Shown: positions 15,119 to 24,646 of the stretch, piece by piece | How positions within the stretch are numbered: position 1 is the first letter of the stretch | Layout: the number at the start of each line of letters is the position of its first letter | NCBI RefSeq assembly: GCF_043951865.1 | Contig: NZ_JBINJF010000011.1 | Coordinates: 62,001-126,000 of the forward strand | Direction of reading: 5' to 3' | Length of the DNA stretch: 64,000 bases | Origin: JAMQKA01 sp043951865 | GTDB taxonomy: Bacteria; Bacteroidota; Rhodothermia; Balneolales; Balneolaceae | Program-made: the position numbers and the translations under genes | The notes under the pieces: model-generated | Databases searched by the model: none | Seen by the model: the letters and a program-made list of their open reading frames with translations, nothing else | What the model was told of the DNA's origin: nothing

Positions 15119-17062
15119 CTACCGGTTCAGGTTATAATCGAGTTCGGCCCCGAACAGTTCAACAAGCATCTTTATTTTTGGATCCCGTTCCTGCAGATCC
15201 TTAAATCGCTCATAGGGACTTTTGGCCTCTTCTTTGTCCTGCTGCTCATTCTTCTGGACGACACTTTCAAAACGCAGGAAGATGCCGGTTATCGATTCCA
15301 GTTTTTTGGCCAGGTCCCGCTTGTTTTCATCCAGAATACGCTTGGCAAAATCGTTTGAACAGCGCAGTGTCAGCTTCCGGTTTTTCAGGGCGATCGGCTC
15401 GACACGCTGCATCTGAAAATACAGGGTCTGCGGCACCTGCTCTTTAAGGAGCTTCAGGTACGGGTCCCACTCTTCCCTGACCTCCTCCAACGTAATGTGA
15501 TCTTTCTTTGGTACCGATGAGCCTGCTGTCGTTTCTGGTTCTCGTTCCTGCTCCTCCGCAGCAACCCCATTTCCATTATTTGCAGTGGTCTTTCCAAATC
15601 CCCCCAGCGAGGGTCGCCCGAAAAAGTCGTCCTCCTCTTCAGCGACGGCTACCTCATTTTCCTGGTCGGGTTCCTCCACAGAAGCCTGGCTGCGGGGCCG
15701 CTGCCCGGAGCCGGAATCATCGGGAGGGGTTGAAGCCGTCGGCTCGGGATCCTCTTCCCGGGTTTCCACAGAGTCGGCTGCCGGGGATTCAGAATCGTCA
15801 CCTGATCCGGGCTCGTTCTCTTTTTCCGGAGGATCCCCGACGCCGGTCTTCGTTGGACGGGCAGTCTCAGGAGAGTTCTTTTGGTCAACCGCTGCGGAGC
15901 TATCCCCGGGGAGTTCCTGCTGTTTGCGCTCCCCTTCTACACGGCTACGCTTTTTTTTTAAAGCATCCAGCTCGTTCAATAGCTGGTTCAATTTTTTTGA
16001 GCGCTCCATGTGGACCAGTTTCAGCAGGGTGAGTTCAAACTGGATGTGCGGCTGGTTGGCCTCCTTAATCTTGTACTGGGCTTCACTGACCAGGTGCATC
16101 ATGCGCAGGAGATCATCTTCGCTGAAGGGATCCGAGGCTTGCCGGTACCGCTTCTTTGTTTCGGCGGACGCCTCCACCAGGTGCATCTGGTCGGAATTTT
16201 TTGCCACATACAGGTTCCTGAGATGTTCCAGCAGCCCTACCAAAAATTCCTGGATATCGTGGCCTTCCTGCAGCAACTGGTTAACCAGCTCCAGACCCGC
16301 GCTCGCGTCGTGCCGCTCAACCGTTTCCATTAATTGAAACATGCGGTCTGTACTCACCACGTTGAGTGCCCGAAGCAGCTCTTCGTGGTCGATGTCGGTC
16401 CCGCAAAAGGCGATCGCCTGGTCCAGCAGCCCGAGCGCGTCGCGCAGGGCGCCGTCCGCCTTTTTGGCGATTACGTGCAACGATTCCAGATCGATTGTAA
16501 TCCCTTCATCTTCTGCCACCTGCTGCAGCCGATCCACGATCTCGTCCACACTTATCCGCTTGAAGTCGAACCGCTGAACGCGGGAGAGGATGGTGGGCAG
16601 CACCTTGTGCGGCTCGGTAGTCGCAAAAATGAAAATGACGTGGTCGGGGGGTTCCTCCAGCGTCTTCAGCAGGGCGTTGAATGCTGACTTGCTGAGCATG
16701 TGCACCTCGTCGACAATATAGATCTTGTAGCGGCCGTTTTGCGGCGGAATACGCACACGCTCGCGGAGGTCCCGGATGTCGTCCACCTTGTTGTTGGAGG
16801 CCGCATCGATCTCAACAATGTTCAATGTCTGATTCAGGCCCTCCCCATCTACCGAGGCATCAATTTCATTGACCGTACGCGCCAGCACCCGGGCCATGGT
16901 GGTTTTTCCGACCCCGCGCGGACCACAAAACATGTAGGCGTGCGCCAGCCGCTGCTGCTTGATCGCATTTTTAAGGGTATTGCTCACATGTTTTTGCGAG
17001 ACAATATCATCGAATGTTGTGGGCCGGTACGTTCGGGTTAATGCGCGGTAATTGTCAGACAT
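15119..17062 (-). CDS. dnaX: DNA polymerase III subunit tau/gamma (DnaX), no zinc module
   Basis: 647 residues. The AAA+ clamp-loader domain has Walker A GPRGVGKTT, Walker B VDEVHMLS and sensor 1 FATTEPHK, followed by the lid and collar (to about residue 360). A Pro/Ser/Glu-rich linker (about 375-510) and a C-terminal tau domain (about 515-640) complete it. Where most bacterial DnaX proteins carry four Cys zinc ligands between Walker A and the DAAS motif, this protein reads NEIDASVDGEGLNQT with no Cys. The 14-residue segment keeps the loop length short. No ribosomal slippage run for a gamma form was noted. It is the first gene of dnaX-ybaB-recR. Confidence 0.95.
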   Translation of the reverse strand: MSDNYRALTRTYRPTTFDDIVSQKHVSNTLKNAIKQQRLAHAYMFCGPRGVGKTTMARVLARTVNEIDASVDGEGLNQTLNIVEIDAASNNKVDDIRDLRERVRIPPQNGRYKIYIVDEVHMLSKSAFNALLKTLEEPPDHVIFIFATTEPHKVLPTILSRVQRFDFKRISVDEIVDRLQQVAEDEGITIDLESLHVIAKKADGALRDALGLLDQAIAFCGTDIDHEELLRALNVVSTDRMFQLMETVERHDASAGLELVNQLLQEGHDIQEFLVGLLEHLRNLYVAKNSDQMHLVEASAETKKRYRQASDPFSEDDLLRMMHLVSEAQYKIKEANQPHIQFELTLLKLVHMERSKKLNQLLNELDALKKKRSRVEGERKQQELPGDSSAAVDQKNSPETARPTKTGVGDPPEKENEPGSGDDSESPAADSVETREEDPEPTASTPPDDSGSGQRPRSQASVEEPDQENEVAVAEEEDDFFGRPSLGGFGKTTANNGNGVAAEEQEREPETTAGSSVPKKDHITLEEVREEWDPYLKLLKEQVPQTLYFQMQRVEPIALKNRKLTLRCSNDFAKRILDENKRDLAKKLESITGIFLRFESVVQKNEQQDKEEAKSPYERFKDLQERDPKIKMLVELFGAELDYNLNR

Positions 17063-17257
17063 AACGGTCGTGATTTAAATAAACCTGAATTTTGTAATAT
17101 AGGTTTCAGGCTCCTTTTTGTACAACTCCAAAAGTACAAAAAGTGAAGGCCAATTTCGCAGAGGCCTGTACAAAATCCACTTGTTGCACGCTCATTGGAA
17201 AATATGCCCAAAAATCCCGGACAGCCCTTCTTTCCTCCCAACATCGTCAGTGACTTG

Positions 17258-17302
17258 ATAAGGGCTTTGATCTTGACCAAAAGCCCTGGTTTTTCAAACC
17301 CC
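17258..17302 (+). repeat. Dispersed repeat family A, degenerate partial copy
   Basis: The segment AGGGCTTTGATCTTGACC...CCTGGTTTTTCAAACCCC matches the right end of family A. The bases back to about 17160 show weaker similarity to its left end. It lies in the 329-bp divergent gap between dnaX and the TrhA-like gene, which otherwise shows nothing definite. Confidence 0.5.
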
Positions 17303-17391
17303 TTTATTTCTGATAAACGATTTTACGGCGGGTTGCGTTAACCAGGCGTATCATAATGTCAGTTGTTATCTAAAAACCTGTATATTGCGGC

Positions 17392-18057
17392 ATGCACTTT
17401 CTAAAAAAACATATACGAGAACCCATTAACGGATTGACACACGGTGCCGGGGCGCTGCTTTCGGTCGTGGGGTTATTCCTTTTGCTTTATGATGCCGCTT
17501 TTTTGGGCTCAGCAACCCACCTGGTTGCCTTCTCGATGTTTGGACTCAGCATGGTACTGCTTTATACATCGAGCGCGCTCTACCACAGCCTGCATGTGGG
17601 AGAGAGGGCGATCCGGTTCCTGAAAAAACTGGATCACAGTATGATATATGTGCTGATTGCCGGTTCCTACACCCCCATCTGCCTGATTGTGCTGGATGAT
17701 AGCTGGAAATGGATTGTCTTTGCAGGGATCTGGACTTTTGCCCTGGGCGGAATTCTCAAAAAAATATTCTGGATTGACGCTCCGAAGTGGCTTTCCCTGC
17801 TTCTTTACCTGGCCATGGGCTGGCTGGGCGTACTGCTGTTTCCAACGCTGTTCGAGAAGCTTCCCCTGGCGTTCCTGCTCTGGCTGACCGCCGGGGGACT
17901 GGCCTACTCCGCGGGTGCCGTCATCTACGGTATTGAAAAACCGAATCCGCTGCCCGGGTGGTTCGGTCACCACGAAATATGGCACCTGTTTGTGATGGGC
18001 GGCACCTTTTCCCATTTTTGGGCCTTCTACCAGTATCTCCCGAATTTTACCGGATAA
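17392..18057 (+). CDS. TrhA / hemolysin III family membrane protein
   Basis: 221 residues and seven predicted membrane helices. The N-terminus EPINGLTHGAGALLSVVG, the ASALYHS motif, KLDHSMIYVLIAGSYTPICL and the C-terminal GHHEIWHLFVMGGTFSHF are hallmark segments of the PAQR-like TrhA/HlyIII family. The conserved His residues of the C-terminal motif and the Ser-His-Asp set suggest a zinc-dependent hydrolase or receptor-like fold. In bacteria the proteins are tied to membrane energetics and fluidity; the hemolysin name is historical. It is read as a single gene. Confidence 0.92.
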   Translation: MHFLKKHIREPINGLTHGAGALLSVVGLFLLLYDAAFLGSATHLVAFSMFGLSMVLLYTSSALYHSLHVGERAIRFLKKLDHSMIYVLIAGSYTPICLIVLDDSWKWIVFAGIWTFALGGILKKIFWIDAPKWLSLLLYLAMGWLGVLLFPTLFEKLPLAFLLWLTAGGLAYSAGAVIYGIEKPNPLPGWFGHHEIWHLFVMGGTFSHFWAFYQYLPNFTG

Positions 18058-18129
18058 AACCATCGGTGTACAACCAGAGCTTGTTTCCACATTTGGCACC
18101 CTCCCCATATTGTTTGTAGTATTGCCTCT

Positions 18130-21021
18130 ATGAAACGCATTGTATTCATTGCCATACTTGCCGGGTTCTGCGCTACTTCTGCTTCTGCCCAATGGTATCC
18201 CAACACGTATCGCCCCCCGGGTTTAAACTGGCAGGAACTGCAGACCCCGCATTTCAAGATTGTTTTTCCGGACGGAGAGGACTCGGTGGCTTACCGGACG
18301 GCGCGCATCCTGGAACATGAATACCCGGAGGTGCAGCAGCTTGTGGGCGGGCAGCTGTCCGATTTCCCGGTGGTTCTGAACAACTACAATGACCGTTCCA
18401 ACGGGTTCGTCAGCTCCCTCCACTTCCGATCGGAGATTGAGATACCCCCGATCAAGGGTAAGACGATGAATCCGCGGTCGGGCAACTGGCTGGAGACCGT
18501 GGTCCCGCATGAGCTGGTCCACGCCCTTCACTACAATCACCTGGATGGGTTCTGGGCCCGCATCGTCAAGCTGTTTTCCCCGGACGCTGCCCGCTCGATC
18601 CAGGGATCCGTTCCCCAGGGAGTGCACGAAGGCATCGCCACCTATTACGAAACTGCCGGCGTTACACCCGGCGGCGGCCGTGGAAACTATCCCTATTTCA
18701 GGAACCAGTTCGATGCCGTTTTTTCCAGCTCCGAGCGCTGGTCCCTGGGAGAGATGCTCAGTATCTCCGCCTACAGCCGGCCCTTCGACCGCCATTACAT
18801 CGGCGGATACCAGTTTACAAGCTGGCTGCAGCGAACCTACGGGGGGGATGCTACGCGCGAGGCGATCGACTTTTTCATACGATGGCCATTCCTCGGATAC
18901 GGCACTGCTCTTCGTCATTCAACCGGCCAGTGGCCCGGCACGCTCTATGATCAGTTTGTGGAGGATCAGGAGAGGGGGGACGAGGCGAACTTCGCCACTT
19001 ATGATCCGATGCCGATCCGTTTTGAGGGGGCGGAAATCCGTCGCCCGGCATGGCTCAACGACCGCCAGCTGCTTGTCTACGGGAGCTTTTACAACGCCAG
19101 CCCGGGATTTTATACCTATTCCCTGGAGGAACGCAGGCTGAAAAACGTGATAAAAATCCGGTCCGTCGGTGATTACAACTACGACCTGTCGAGCGATAAA
19201 ACACGACTTTTGTTTTCCAGCTACCGCTCAAGCCCGATATACCACAACACGTTTATAATGGATCTTTATGAGGCAGATATCCCCTCTGGTTCAGTGAAGC
19301 GGGTTTCTACAAATCTGCGGGCCTTCGCCCCGGTTTACCAGGAGGACGGACTCCTTGCCCTGCAGACCGACCAGGAATCAAATGCACTGGTTATGCTCGA
19401 CCGCGCTCACTCTGCACTGCAGGTCAACGCTTCACTCCCCCTGCCCGATACAAAGTTTGTAAGTGTAAAGCCGAACCCGTCGGACGCCCGGCAACTGGCC
19501 GTTGTGGCCAACCGTCGCGGACTCCAGGGCCTATGGATAGTGCATGAAGATTCAATCCGGCAGGAGGTAGGGCAGGTCCCGGAAATATCTTTTGAGAAGG
19601 GCTCGGTATTTGATCCCGCGTGGCACCCCTCCGGCAACCGTCTGATGTTCAGCAGCGACCATACCGGCACGCTGCAGCTGTATGAATACAATCTTGAAAC
19701 CCGGACTCTCAGCCGGATCACCAGCGCCACCCACAATGCGATGGAAGGGAGCTACAGTCCCGACGGGGAGCGCATCGCTTTTGTGATTCAGCAGAAAAAT
19801 GAGCGGCTGCCGGTGATCCTCGAGCGCAGCAATTTCGCTGGCCAACCTGTCCCTGCCAGCCGGTGGAGTCCCTCTGATAAAAAAGAACGTCTGATGGCCC
19901 GTAAAGAGCTTGGATCAGACCTGGAAGAAAAAACAGCGTCCTGGCAGGTGACTTCATACCAGCCGGGCGGGGAATGGATCCGGCCACGCACCATCATGCC
20001 AACGGTGAGCGAGATTTCAAATTCCGGCACCTACGAGGCGGGACTCAGTTTCCACAGCAACGATCTGCTCCAGCGCAATGCCTACCAGCTGGATCTGTCT
20101 CACGTCCAGCGGCGGTTATGGTACGATCTGACATACAGACATACCGGTTTTTTCCCGGGGATGGAGCTAAACGCGTTCAGCACTCCCTCATTCAATACCA
20201 TTATGGTTGAAAATCAAACCGGTAACGAGGAACCCCTTCAATTTTTACGCCAGGATGTGGGTGCTTCAGCGGGCATTCCCACGCGGGTGATCCTGGAAAA
20301 CAACGTCCGGTTCTCTTCAGTGGCCGTTACGCCTTCGGTAACAGTCAGGGGCACCCGGTTTTTTGAACTGGACCACAACGGGGAGCCCGCCTCAAATTAC
20401 GCCCATTCTGCCGGTGTCAACCTGTCCAGCTCTCTTGCCTACCGGGTTCAGCAGAATATCCGTGACCTGCAGCCCAACAGTGGCCTGGTCTTCTATTCGG
20501 AGCTGGAGCATTTTTTTGGTGGTGGATCCGCCTCTCTCGAGACTGCAGACTACCAACAGCTTATCGATTTCTCTAACGCCACGGCCTGGCACTCCGGCCT
20601 TTTCTTTTACACCGCTCCGCTAAAACACCTGAACCAATCCCTTCGCGTCGGTATCGAGGCCATGACGCAGACCGCCCCGGTATTTGACAATCAGCGACTG
20701 GTCTCCAATGGATTTTCCGAACCTGTTTTTGCGGCTGCGAAACACCTGCTGAGTGTTAATACCCGGTACACGATCCCCTTGTTCTATCCAGATGCGGGCG
20801 GATTTTTCTTTCCCGCCTACCTCAGCAACCTGTACCTGGTCGGGTTTTCTGATACCGTCGCAGATGTCGAGCATTACGGGCTGGGTAGTGCTTCCCGCAC
20901 GGTGCTCGGCCTCGGGCTGCGCACCCGGTTTCGAATTTCTAACCTGACGTTTGACCTCGGGGTGGCGGTCGGTTACGAGCCCGCGCGAAATCACGTTACC
21001 CCGTTTGCGGGGAACTTTTAG
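18130..21021 (+). CDS. Large outer-membrane protein: MA-like metallopeptidase, beta-propeller and C-terminal barrel
   Basis: 963 residues with a signal peptide (MKRIVFIAILAGFCATSASA-Q). Residues about 25-290 resemble MA-clan peptidases: PHELVHALHYNH gives HExxH, and GVHEGIATYYE gives the distal Glu. Residues about 300-590 are TolB/WD40-like repeats (DPAWHPSGNRLMFSSD, EGSYSPDGERIAFV). Residues about 640-963 look like a surface-antigen type beta-barrel ending in Phe (FAGNF). The order protease, propeller, barrel recurs in Bacteroidota, but function is unknown. A surface-exposed protease or assembly factor is plausible. It is followed 46 bp later by a DUF2911 lipoprotein on the same strand. Confidence 0.82.
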   Translation: MKRIVFIAILAGFCATSASAQWYPNTYRPPGLNWQELQTPHFKIVFPDGEDSVAYRTARILEHEYPEVQQLVGGQLSDFPVVLNNYNDRSNGFVSSLHFRSEIEIPPIKGKTMNPRSGNWLETVVPHELVHALHYNHLDGFWARIVKLFSPDAARSIQGSVPQGVHEGIATYYETAGVTPGGGRGNYPYFRNQFDAVFSSSERWSLGEMLSISAYSRPFDRHYIGGYQFTSWLQRTYGGDATREAIDFFIRWPFLGYGTALRHSTGQWPGTLYDQFVEDQERGDEANFATYDPMPIRFEGAEIRRPAWLNDRQLLVYGSFYNASPGFYTYSLEERRLKNVIKIRSVGDYNYDLSSDKTRLLFSSYRSSPIYHNTFIMDLYEADIPSGSVKRVSTNLRAFAPVYQEDGLLALQTDQESNALVMLDRAHSALQVNASLPLPDTKFVSVKPNPSDARQLAVVANRRGLQGLWIVHEDSIRQEVGQVPEISFEKGSVFDPAWHPSGNRLMFSSDHTGTLQLYEYNLETRTLSRITSATHNAMEGSYSPDGERIAFVIQQKNERLPVILERSNFAGQPVPASRWSPSDKKERLMARKELGSDLEEKTASWQVTSYQPGGEWIRPRTIMPTVSEISNSGTYEAGLSFHSNDLLQRNAYQLDLSHVQRRLWYDLTYRHTGFFPGMELNAFSTPSFNTIMVENQTGNEEPLQFLRQDVGASAGIPTRVILENNVRFSSVAVTPSVTVRGTRFFELDHNGEPASNYAHSAGVNLSSSLAYRVQQNIRDLQPNSGLVFYSELEHFFGGGSASLETADYQQLIDFSNATAWHSGLFFYTAPLKHLNQSLRVGIEAMTQTAPVFDNQRLVSNGFSEPVFAAAKHLLSVNTRYTIPLFYPDAGGFFFPAYLSNLYLVGFSDTVADVEHYGLGSASRTVLGLGLRTRFRISNLTFDLGVAVGYEPARNHVTPFAGNF

Positions 21022-21067
21022 CCCCCTTTTCCTGATTGTGGTAATTCATTTAACCTCCAAAGTTATT

Positions 21068-21646
21068 ATGAAAAAATCATCTGTCGCTTTCGCTTTTACT
21101 TTCCTGTTTCTTATATCTGTTTCCTGCCAGGAGGAACCTGCGCAAACAGACACCGATCGGCGGAAAAGTCCCATTGCCATCGCCAAGGTAGATCACAACA
21201 ATACCTACATCAAGATTGTCTACGGTCAGCCGTATAAGCGCGGCCGCACCATTTTTGGGGATCTCGTTCCCTACAACGAGGTTTGGCGTACCGGGGCCAA
21301 TGAGGCAACCGAGCTGACAACCACCCGCGATATTGTGCTGGCGGATAAAAAAGTAGAAGCCGGTACCTATGCGCTTTTCACCATCCCGGGAAAAGAGCAA
21401 TGGACCCTAATTCTCAATGGTGAGCTGGGGCAGTGGGGCGCATTCGACTATAATGCTGAATACGACATACTGCGGGTTGATGTAAATTCAGAACAGGTGG
21501 AAGATGCCGCCGAAGCGTTCTCCATCCAGTTTGGAGAGGTTCAAAATGATTCCACCTCCATCACCATCAGGTGGGACAGAACCCGGGTTAATATTCCGGT
21601 AGCGTTCCTGAACCAGGACCATTCTACTGGCAATGCTGCCAGTTAA
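21068..21646 (+). CDS. DUF2911 lipoprotein
   Basis: 192 residues from the ATG at 21068, chosen because it opens a lipoprotein signal (FLFLISVSC, lipobox Cys near residue 19); the longer frame from 20951 lies inside the preceding gene. The mature part has the DUF2911 markers IKIVYGQPYKRGRTIFGDLVPYNEVWRTGANEATE and AGTYALFTIPGKEQWTLILN. Function of the family is unknown. It is a beta-rich periplasmic protein frequent in Bacteroidota. It is likely co-transcribed with the 963-residue protein. Confidence 0.9.
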   Translation: MKKSSVAFAFTFLFLISVSCQEEPAQTDTDRRKSPIAIAKVDHNNTYIKIVYGQPYKRGRTIFGDLVPYNEVWRTGANEATELTTTRDIVLADKKVEAGTYALFTIPGKEQWTLILNGELGQWGAFDYNAEYDILRVDVNSEQVEDAAEAFSIQFGEVQNDSTSITIRWDRTRVNIPVAFLNQDHSTGNAAS

Positions 21647-21891
21647 ATTTGTTGGCTATAGCTATATTTCTTTTCCATATTAGAAATACAGCTAAACCGT
21701 TTCCTTTTCGCATGGTTCTTTTCACTCATTCTAGCCTCCTGGAATGTCTTTCCGTCTCCTGATCTGAATTCCCCTTCCTGTCCGAAAATATTAAGGAGCC
21801 CGGTAACCGGGATTTCTTCAGAAGGGAACATTTTTCTGCAGGTCCCATCTAACACGTTTAACCACCAACAATCCAACAAATTATTTCATTT

Positions 21892-22581
21892 ATGAAAAGG
21901 ACTAAAAAGGCTACTGCTCTTTTTCTTTCTATTTCGATGTTGTGTATGGTCATCACCGGCTGTCAGAACTGGAGTAAAACCGCAAAAGGCGGTACAATCG
22001 GGGCCGGGGCCGGTGGACTGGCTGGCGCTATTATCGGGAAGGCGACTGGCAACACTGTCAAGGGAGCGATCATAGGAGCTGCCGTGGGCGGGGCAGCGGG
22101 GGCCGCTATAGGCAATTACATGGACCGACAGGCCCGGGAAATGCGCGAGGATCTCAGCAATGCCACCATTGAACGGGTGGGAGAGGGCATTAAAATCACG
22201 TTCGATTCAGGCATTCTCTTTGATGTGGATTCACACGCCCTTCGTGATGAGTCGCGATCCAACCTGGAAGATCTTTCAGAGATCCTCCAAAAGTATGAGG
22301 ACACCAATATTCTCTTTGCGGGCCATACCGACAATACCGGACCTGACGGGTATAACCAGCAGCTTTCTGAAGAACGGGCAAAGTCGGTCGCCAGCTACAG
22401 CTCGTTCCTGGGGGTGGAGAGCGATCGGATGACCATCATCGGGTATGGCGAGGAGCAACCGATCGCCGACAACAGCACAGCCACTGGCAGACAGCAAAAT
22501 CGCCGGGTGGAAATAGCGATCTATGCCAATGATGAACTGAAAAGGGCAGCTCGAAGGGGAGATCTCGGCGAAGTTGAATAG
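21892..22581 (+). CDS. OmpA-family lipoprotein with glycine zipper
   Basis: 229 residues. A signal peptide ends in lipobox VITGC (Cys near residue 24). Residues 32-76 are a glycine-zipper segment (GAGAGGLAGAIIG, GAAVGGAAGAAIG) that can insert in or span a membrane. Residues 105-215 are the OmpA peptidoglycan-binding domain (AGHTDNTGPDGYNQQLSEER, RQQNRRVEI) with the Asp and Arg that bind diaminopimelate. It anchors the outer membrane to the cell wall. It resembles YiaD-type proteins. Monocistronic. Confidence 0.93.
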   Translation: MKRTKKATALFLSISMLCMVITGCQNWSKTAKGGTIGAGAGGLAGAIIGKATGNTVKGAIIGAAVGGAAGAAIGNYMDRQAREMREDLSNATIERVGEGIKITFDSGILFDVDSHALRDESRSNLEDLSEILQKYEDTNILFAGHTDNTGPDGYNQQLSEERAKSVASYSSFLGVESDRMTIIGYGEEQPIADNSTATGRQQNRRVEIAIYANDELKRAARRGDLGEVE

Positions 22582-22613
22582 TGGAATTTATTTATTTTTA
22601 CAAAATATTGCAT

Positions 22614-24050
22614 TTACGTTGTTGATTCGGGCTTTTCCGTTATTTTGTCAATCATTCCTTTGAAAATAAATGCGTGGAAAGGCAGCAGGGCATACCAGTA
22701 TAGTCGGCCCCATACCCCCAATGGGCGAAATGTGGCCACTTGATGCAGGGTATTGCCCGCTATTCTGAATTCGAGCCACGCTTCGCCGGGCAGCTTCATC
22801 TCGGCATAGAGCAAGAGCCGTTTTTCTTCTTTATCAGCGTACAGAACACGCCAGAAATCCAGCGAATCACCGGCCGTAATTTCGGTATTGCTTTTGCGAC
22901 CGCGCCGCAATCCCACCCCCCCAACCAGCTTGTCGAGAAAGCCCCTGACCTCCCACAGCCAGTTTCCGTAATACCAGCCGGTTTTTCCGCCAATGGACCA
23001 AATTCTATCAAGAATGTGTTGTTCATCCTCAACATGCCGGGAACGCTCATCTTTAAAACAGCCGTAAGTTGGAACTTCAATCAGGTTGGAGATCCCTTCG
23101 GCCAGCAGGTTACTGGACTGGGCATCGGTCCAGCTGGAGAGTACCTCCTGCTGCTCCACCTTGTCAAAGGCCATTCGAATCGCCTTTTCGTAGGGAATCA
23201 ACGCTATCTCCAGGAGTTTGTCCAGATTATTTTCGTCACACACCACTTCCACCTTCATGCTATTTACCAGGTTTACCGCCAGCTGGTAGGAGGTGGAGGT
23301 TACAAAGTAGAGCCAGTAGGAGGAGAGCCGCGGCGTCATCACCGGAACCGTTATGATAGTTCGTTTAAGATTACGCACCTCTGCAAATTTCAGCAGCATT
23401 TCCCGGTAGGTAAGTACTTGCGGGCCGCCGATATCGTAGGTTTTATTATACGTTTCTTCCCGGCCCAGCACACCACTGAGGAATTCTATCACATTACGGA
23501 TAGCGATCGGTTGCGTGCGGGTATTCAGCCATTTTGGGGCGATCATTACCGGCAGTTTTTCCACCAGGTCCCGGATAATTTCAAATGACGCACTTCCTGA
23601 TCCCACAATGATTCCGGCCCGAAGCGTAGTCAGGGCATAAGAAGGTGAAGCCAGTATATCTTCCACCTGTTTGCGGGAGCGCAGGTGCTTGGAGAGCTCT
23701 TTACTGTTTACGATACCGCCCAGGTATATGACCTGTTGAACATCAGTCTGCCGAAGTCGATCTCTAAAATTTTGCGCGCTCTTCTTTTCGAGTTCCTCAA
23801 AATCATCACCAGCCGCCGACATGGAATGGATCAGGTAGTAGGCAGCATCAATATCTTTTGGGATCGCATTCAGCGTATCAGGTTTCAGGAAGTCAAGCTC
23901 CACCACCTCCAGCTGATCCTGTGAATATTTTGAGGTATCGAACCGCTGTTTATCCCGAACACAACATACCACCGTATGTCCCTTATCCAGTAAAACCGGG
24001 AGTAGCCGCTTGCCGATGTAACCTGTGGCGCCGGTGAGTAGTATCTTCAT
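22614..24050 (-). CDS. Atypical SDR oxidoreductase with C-terminal DUF2867-type domain
   Basis: 478 residues. The N-terminal Rossmann fold has GATGYIGKRLLP (NADP-binding GxxGxxG) and a YYLIHSM segment. The central part (about 100-290) matches YbjT-like NAD(P)H-binding proteins. The C-terminal 180 residues (TEITAGDSLDFWRVLYADKE, LYWYALLPFHAFIFKGMIDK) match the DUF2867 module that follows in this subfamily and may bind a lipid-like ligand. The reaction is unknown. No typical YxxxK is obvious, as in other atypical SDRs. Confidence 0.85.
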   Translation of the reverse strand: MKILLTGATGYIGKRLLPVLLDKGHTVVCCVRDKQRFDTSKYSQDQLEVVELDFLKPDTLNAIPKDIDAAYYLIHSMSAAGDDFEELEKKSAQNFRDRLRQTDVQQVIYLGGIVNSKELSKHLRSRKQVEDILASPSYALTTLRAGIIVGSGSASFEIIRDLVEKLPVMIAPKWLNTRTQPIAIRNVIEFLSGVLGREETYNKTYDIGGPQVLTYREMLLKFAEVRNLKRTIITVPVMTPRLSSYWLYFVTSTSYQLAVNLVNSMKVEVVCDENNLDKLLEIALIPYEKAIRMAFDKVEQQEVLSSWTDAQSSNLLAEGISNLIEVPTYGCFKDERSRHVEDEQHILDRIWSIGGKTGWYYGNWLWEVRGFLDKLVGGVGLRRGRKSNTEITAGDSLDFWRVLYADKEEKRLLLYAEMKLPGEAWLEFRIAGNTLHQVATFRPLGVWGRLYWYALLPFHAFIFKGMIDKITEKPESTT

Positions 24051-24148
24051 CTGTCATGGGTAAAAGGTGAATACTGCCGCCGTTGAACCAGGGAGCAGGT
24101 AGATTTTTTTCAGTTATCATTCGGGTATTCCCCATTCTTTCACTCACA

Positions 24149-24269
24149 GGGGGCTTTCGAACGTCCTCAATTCCTCGTTTGGAAGGAGTTGTACTCCCGT
24201 TAAAAGATCATCAAGAACGGTGATACAACCTCTCCCAATCCCAACAAAATAGCATGTTCTGCAAAGGGC
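24149..24269 (+). repeat. Dispersed repeat family B, copy 1
   Basis: About 120 bp starting GGGGGCTTTCGAACG and ending AGCATGTTCTGCAAAGGG. It aligns along its length with 40373-40486, sharing CCTCAATTCCTCGTTTGGA, GTTGTACTCCCGTT and AAAGATCA. It lies between the SDR gene and the AtuA-like gene. Confidence 0.75.
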
Positions 24270-24289
24270 CTTTACACAGAATCGAGGAA

Positions 24290-24631
24290 TTACTCAACGT
24301 GCTTAAGCAACTTTTCGGGTACCTCCAGCTGCATTCGCAGCAGGGTAGAGGCGTGGGTTTTGCCCTGGGCGTCAAGTTTCAGCGATACCGTTCCCCCGCC
24401 TCCCAGGCTGTCGTGCAGAACAAAGTTCAGCGCCCCGATATTCGGCATCTCATACCGTTCAACTCTGCCTTTACAGATATGCTTCATATGCTCCTTCACA
24501 ATATCCGCCGTGAGTTGCTCTTCAAGGAACGGATAGATCTCCGGGTGCCGTGCGATGATCCCCACATTGCTGGTATTTCCTTTATCACCGCTGCGGCCGT
24601 GTGCTATCTTCAGAAGGTGCACTTTTGGCAT
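24290..24631 (-). CDS. AtuA C-terminal-domain-like protein
   Basis: 113 residues beginning MPKVHLLKIAHGRSGDKGNT, the hallmark opening of the small AtuA-related family, followed by GALNFVLHDSLGGGGTVSLKLDAQGK. In larger AtuA proteins this domain is fused to the acyclic terpene utilisation domain; here it stands alone. Free-standing forms often accompany acyl-CoA carboxylase genes, but here it follows purM by 15 bp, read in the same direction. Function is unknown beyond family membership. Confidence 0.85.
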   Translation of the reverse strand: MPKVHLLKIAHGRSGDKGNTSNVGIIARHPEIYPFLEEQLTADIVKEHMKHICKGRVERYEMPNIGALNFVLHDSLGGGGTVSLKLDAQGKTHASTLLRMQLEVPEKLLKHVE

Positions 24632-24646
24632 GTCACATCTTGTTTT

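Noticed and set aside
22740..23588. 282-codon open frame antisense to the SDR gene
   Set aside because: Opposite a well-supported SDR; no recognisable domain.
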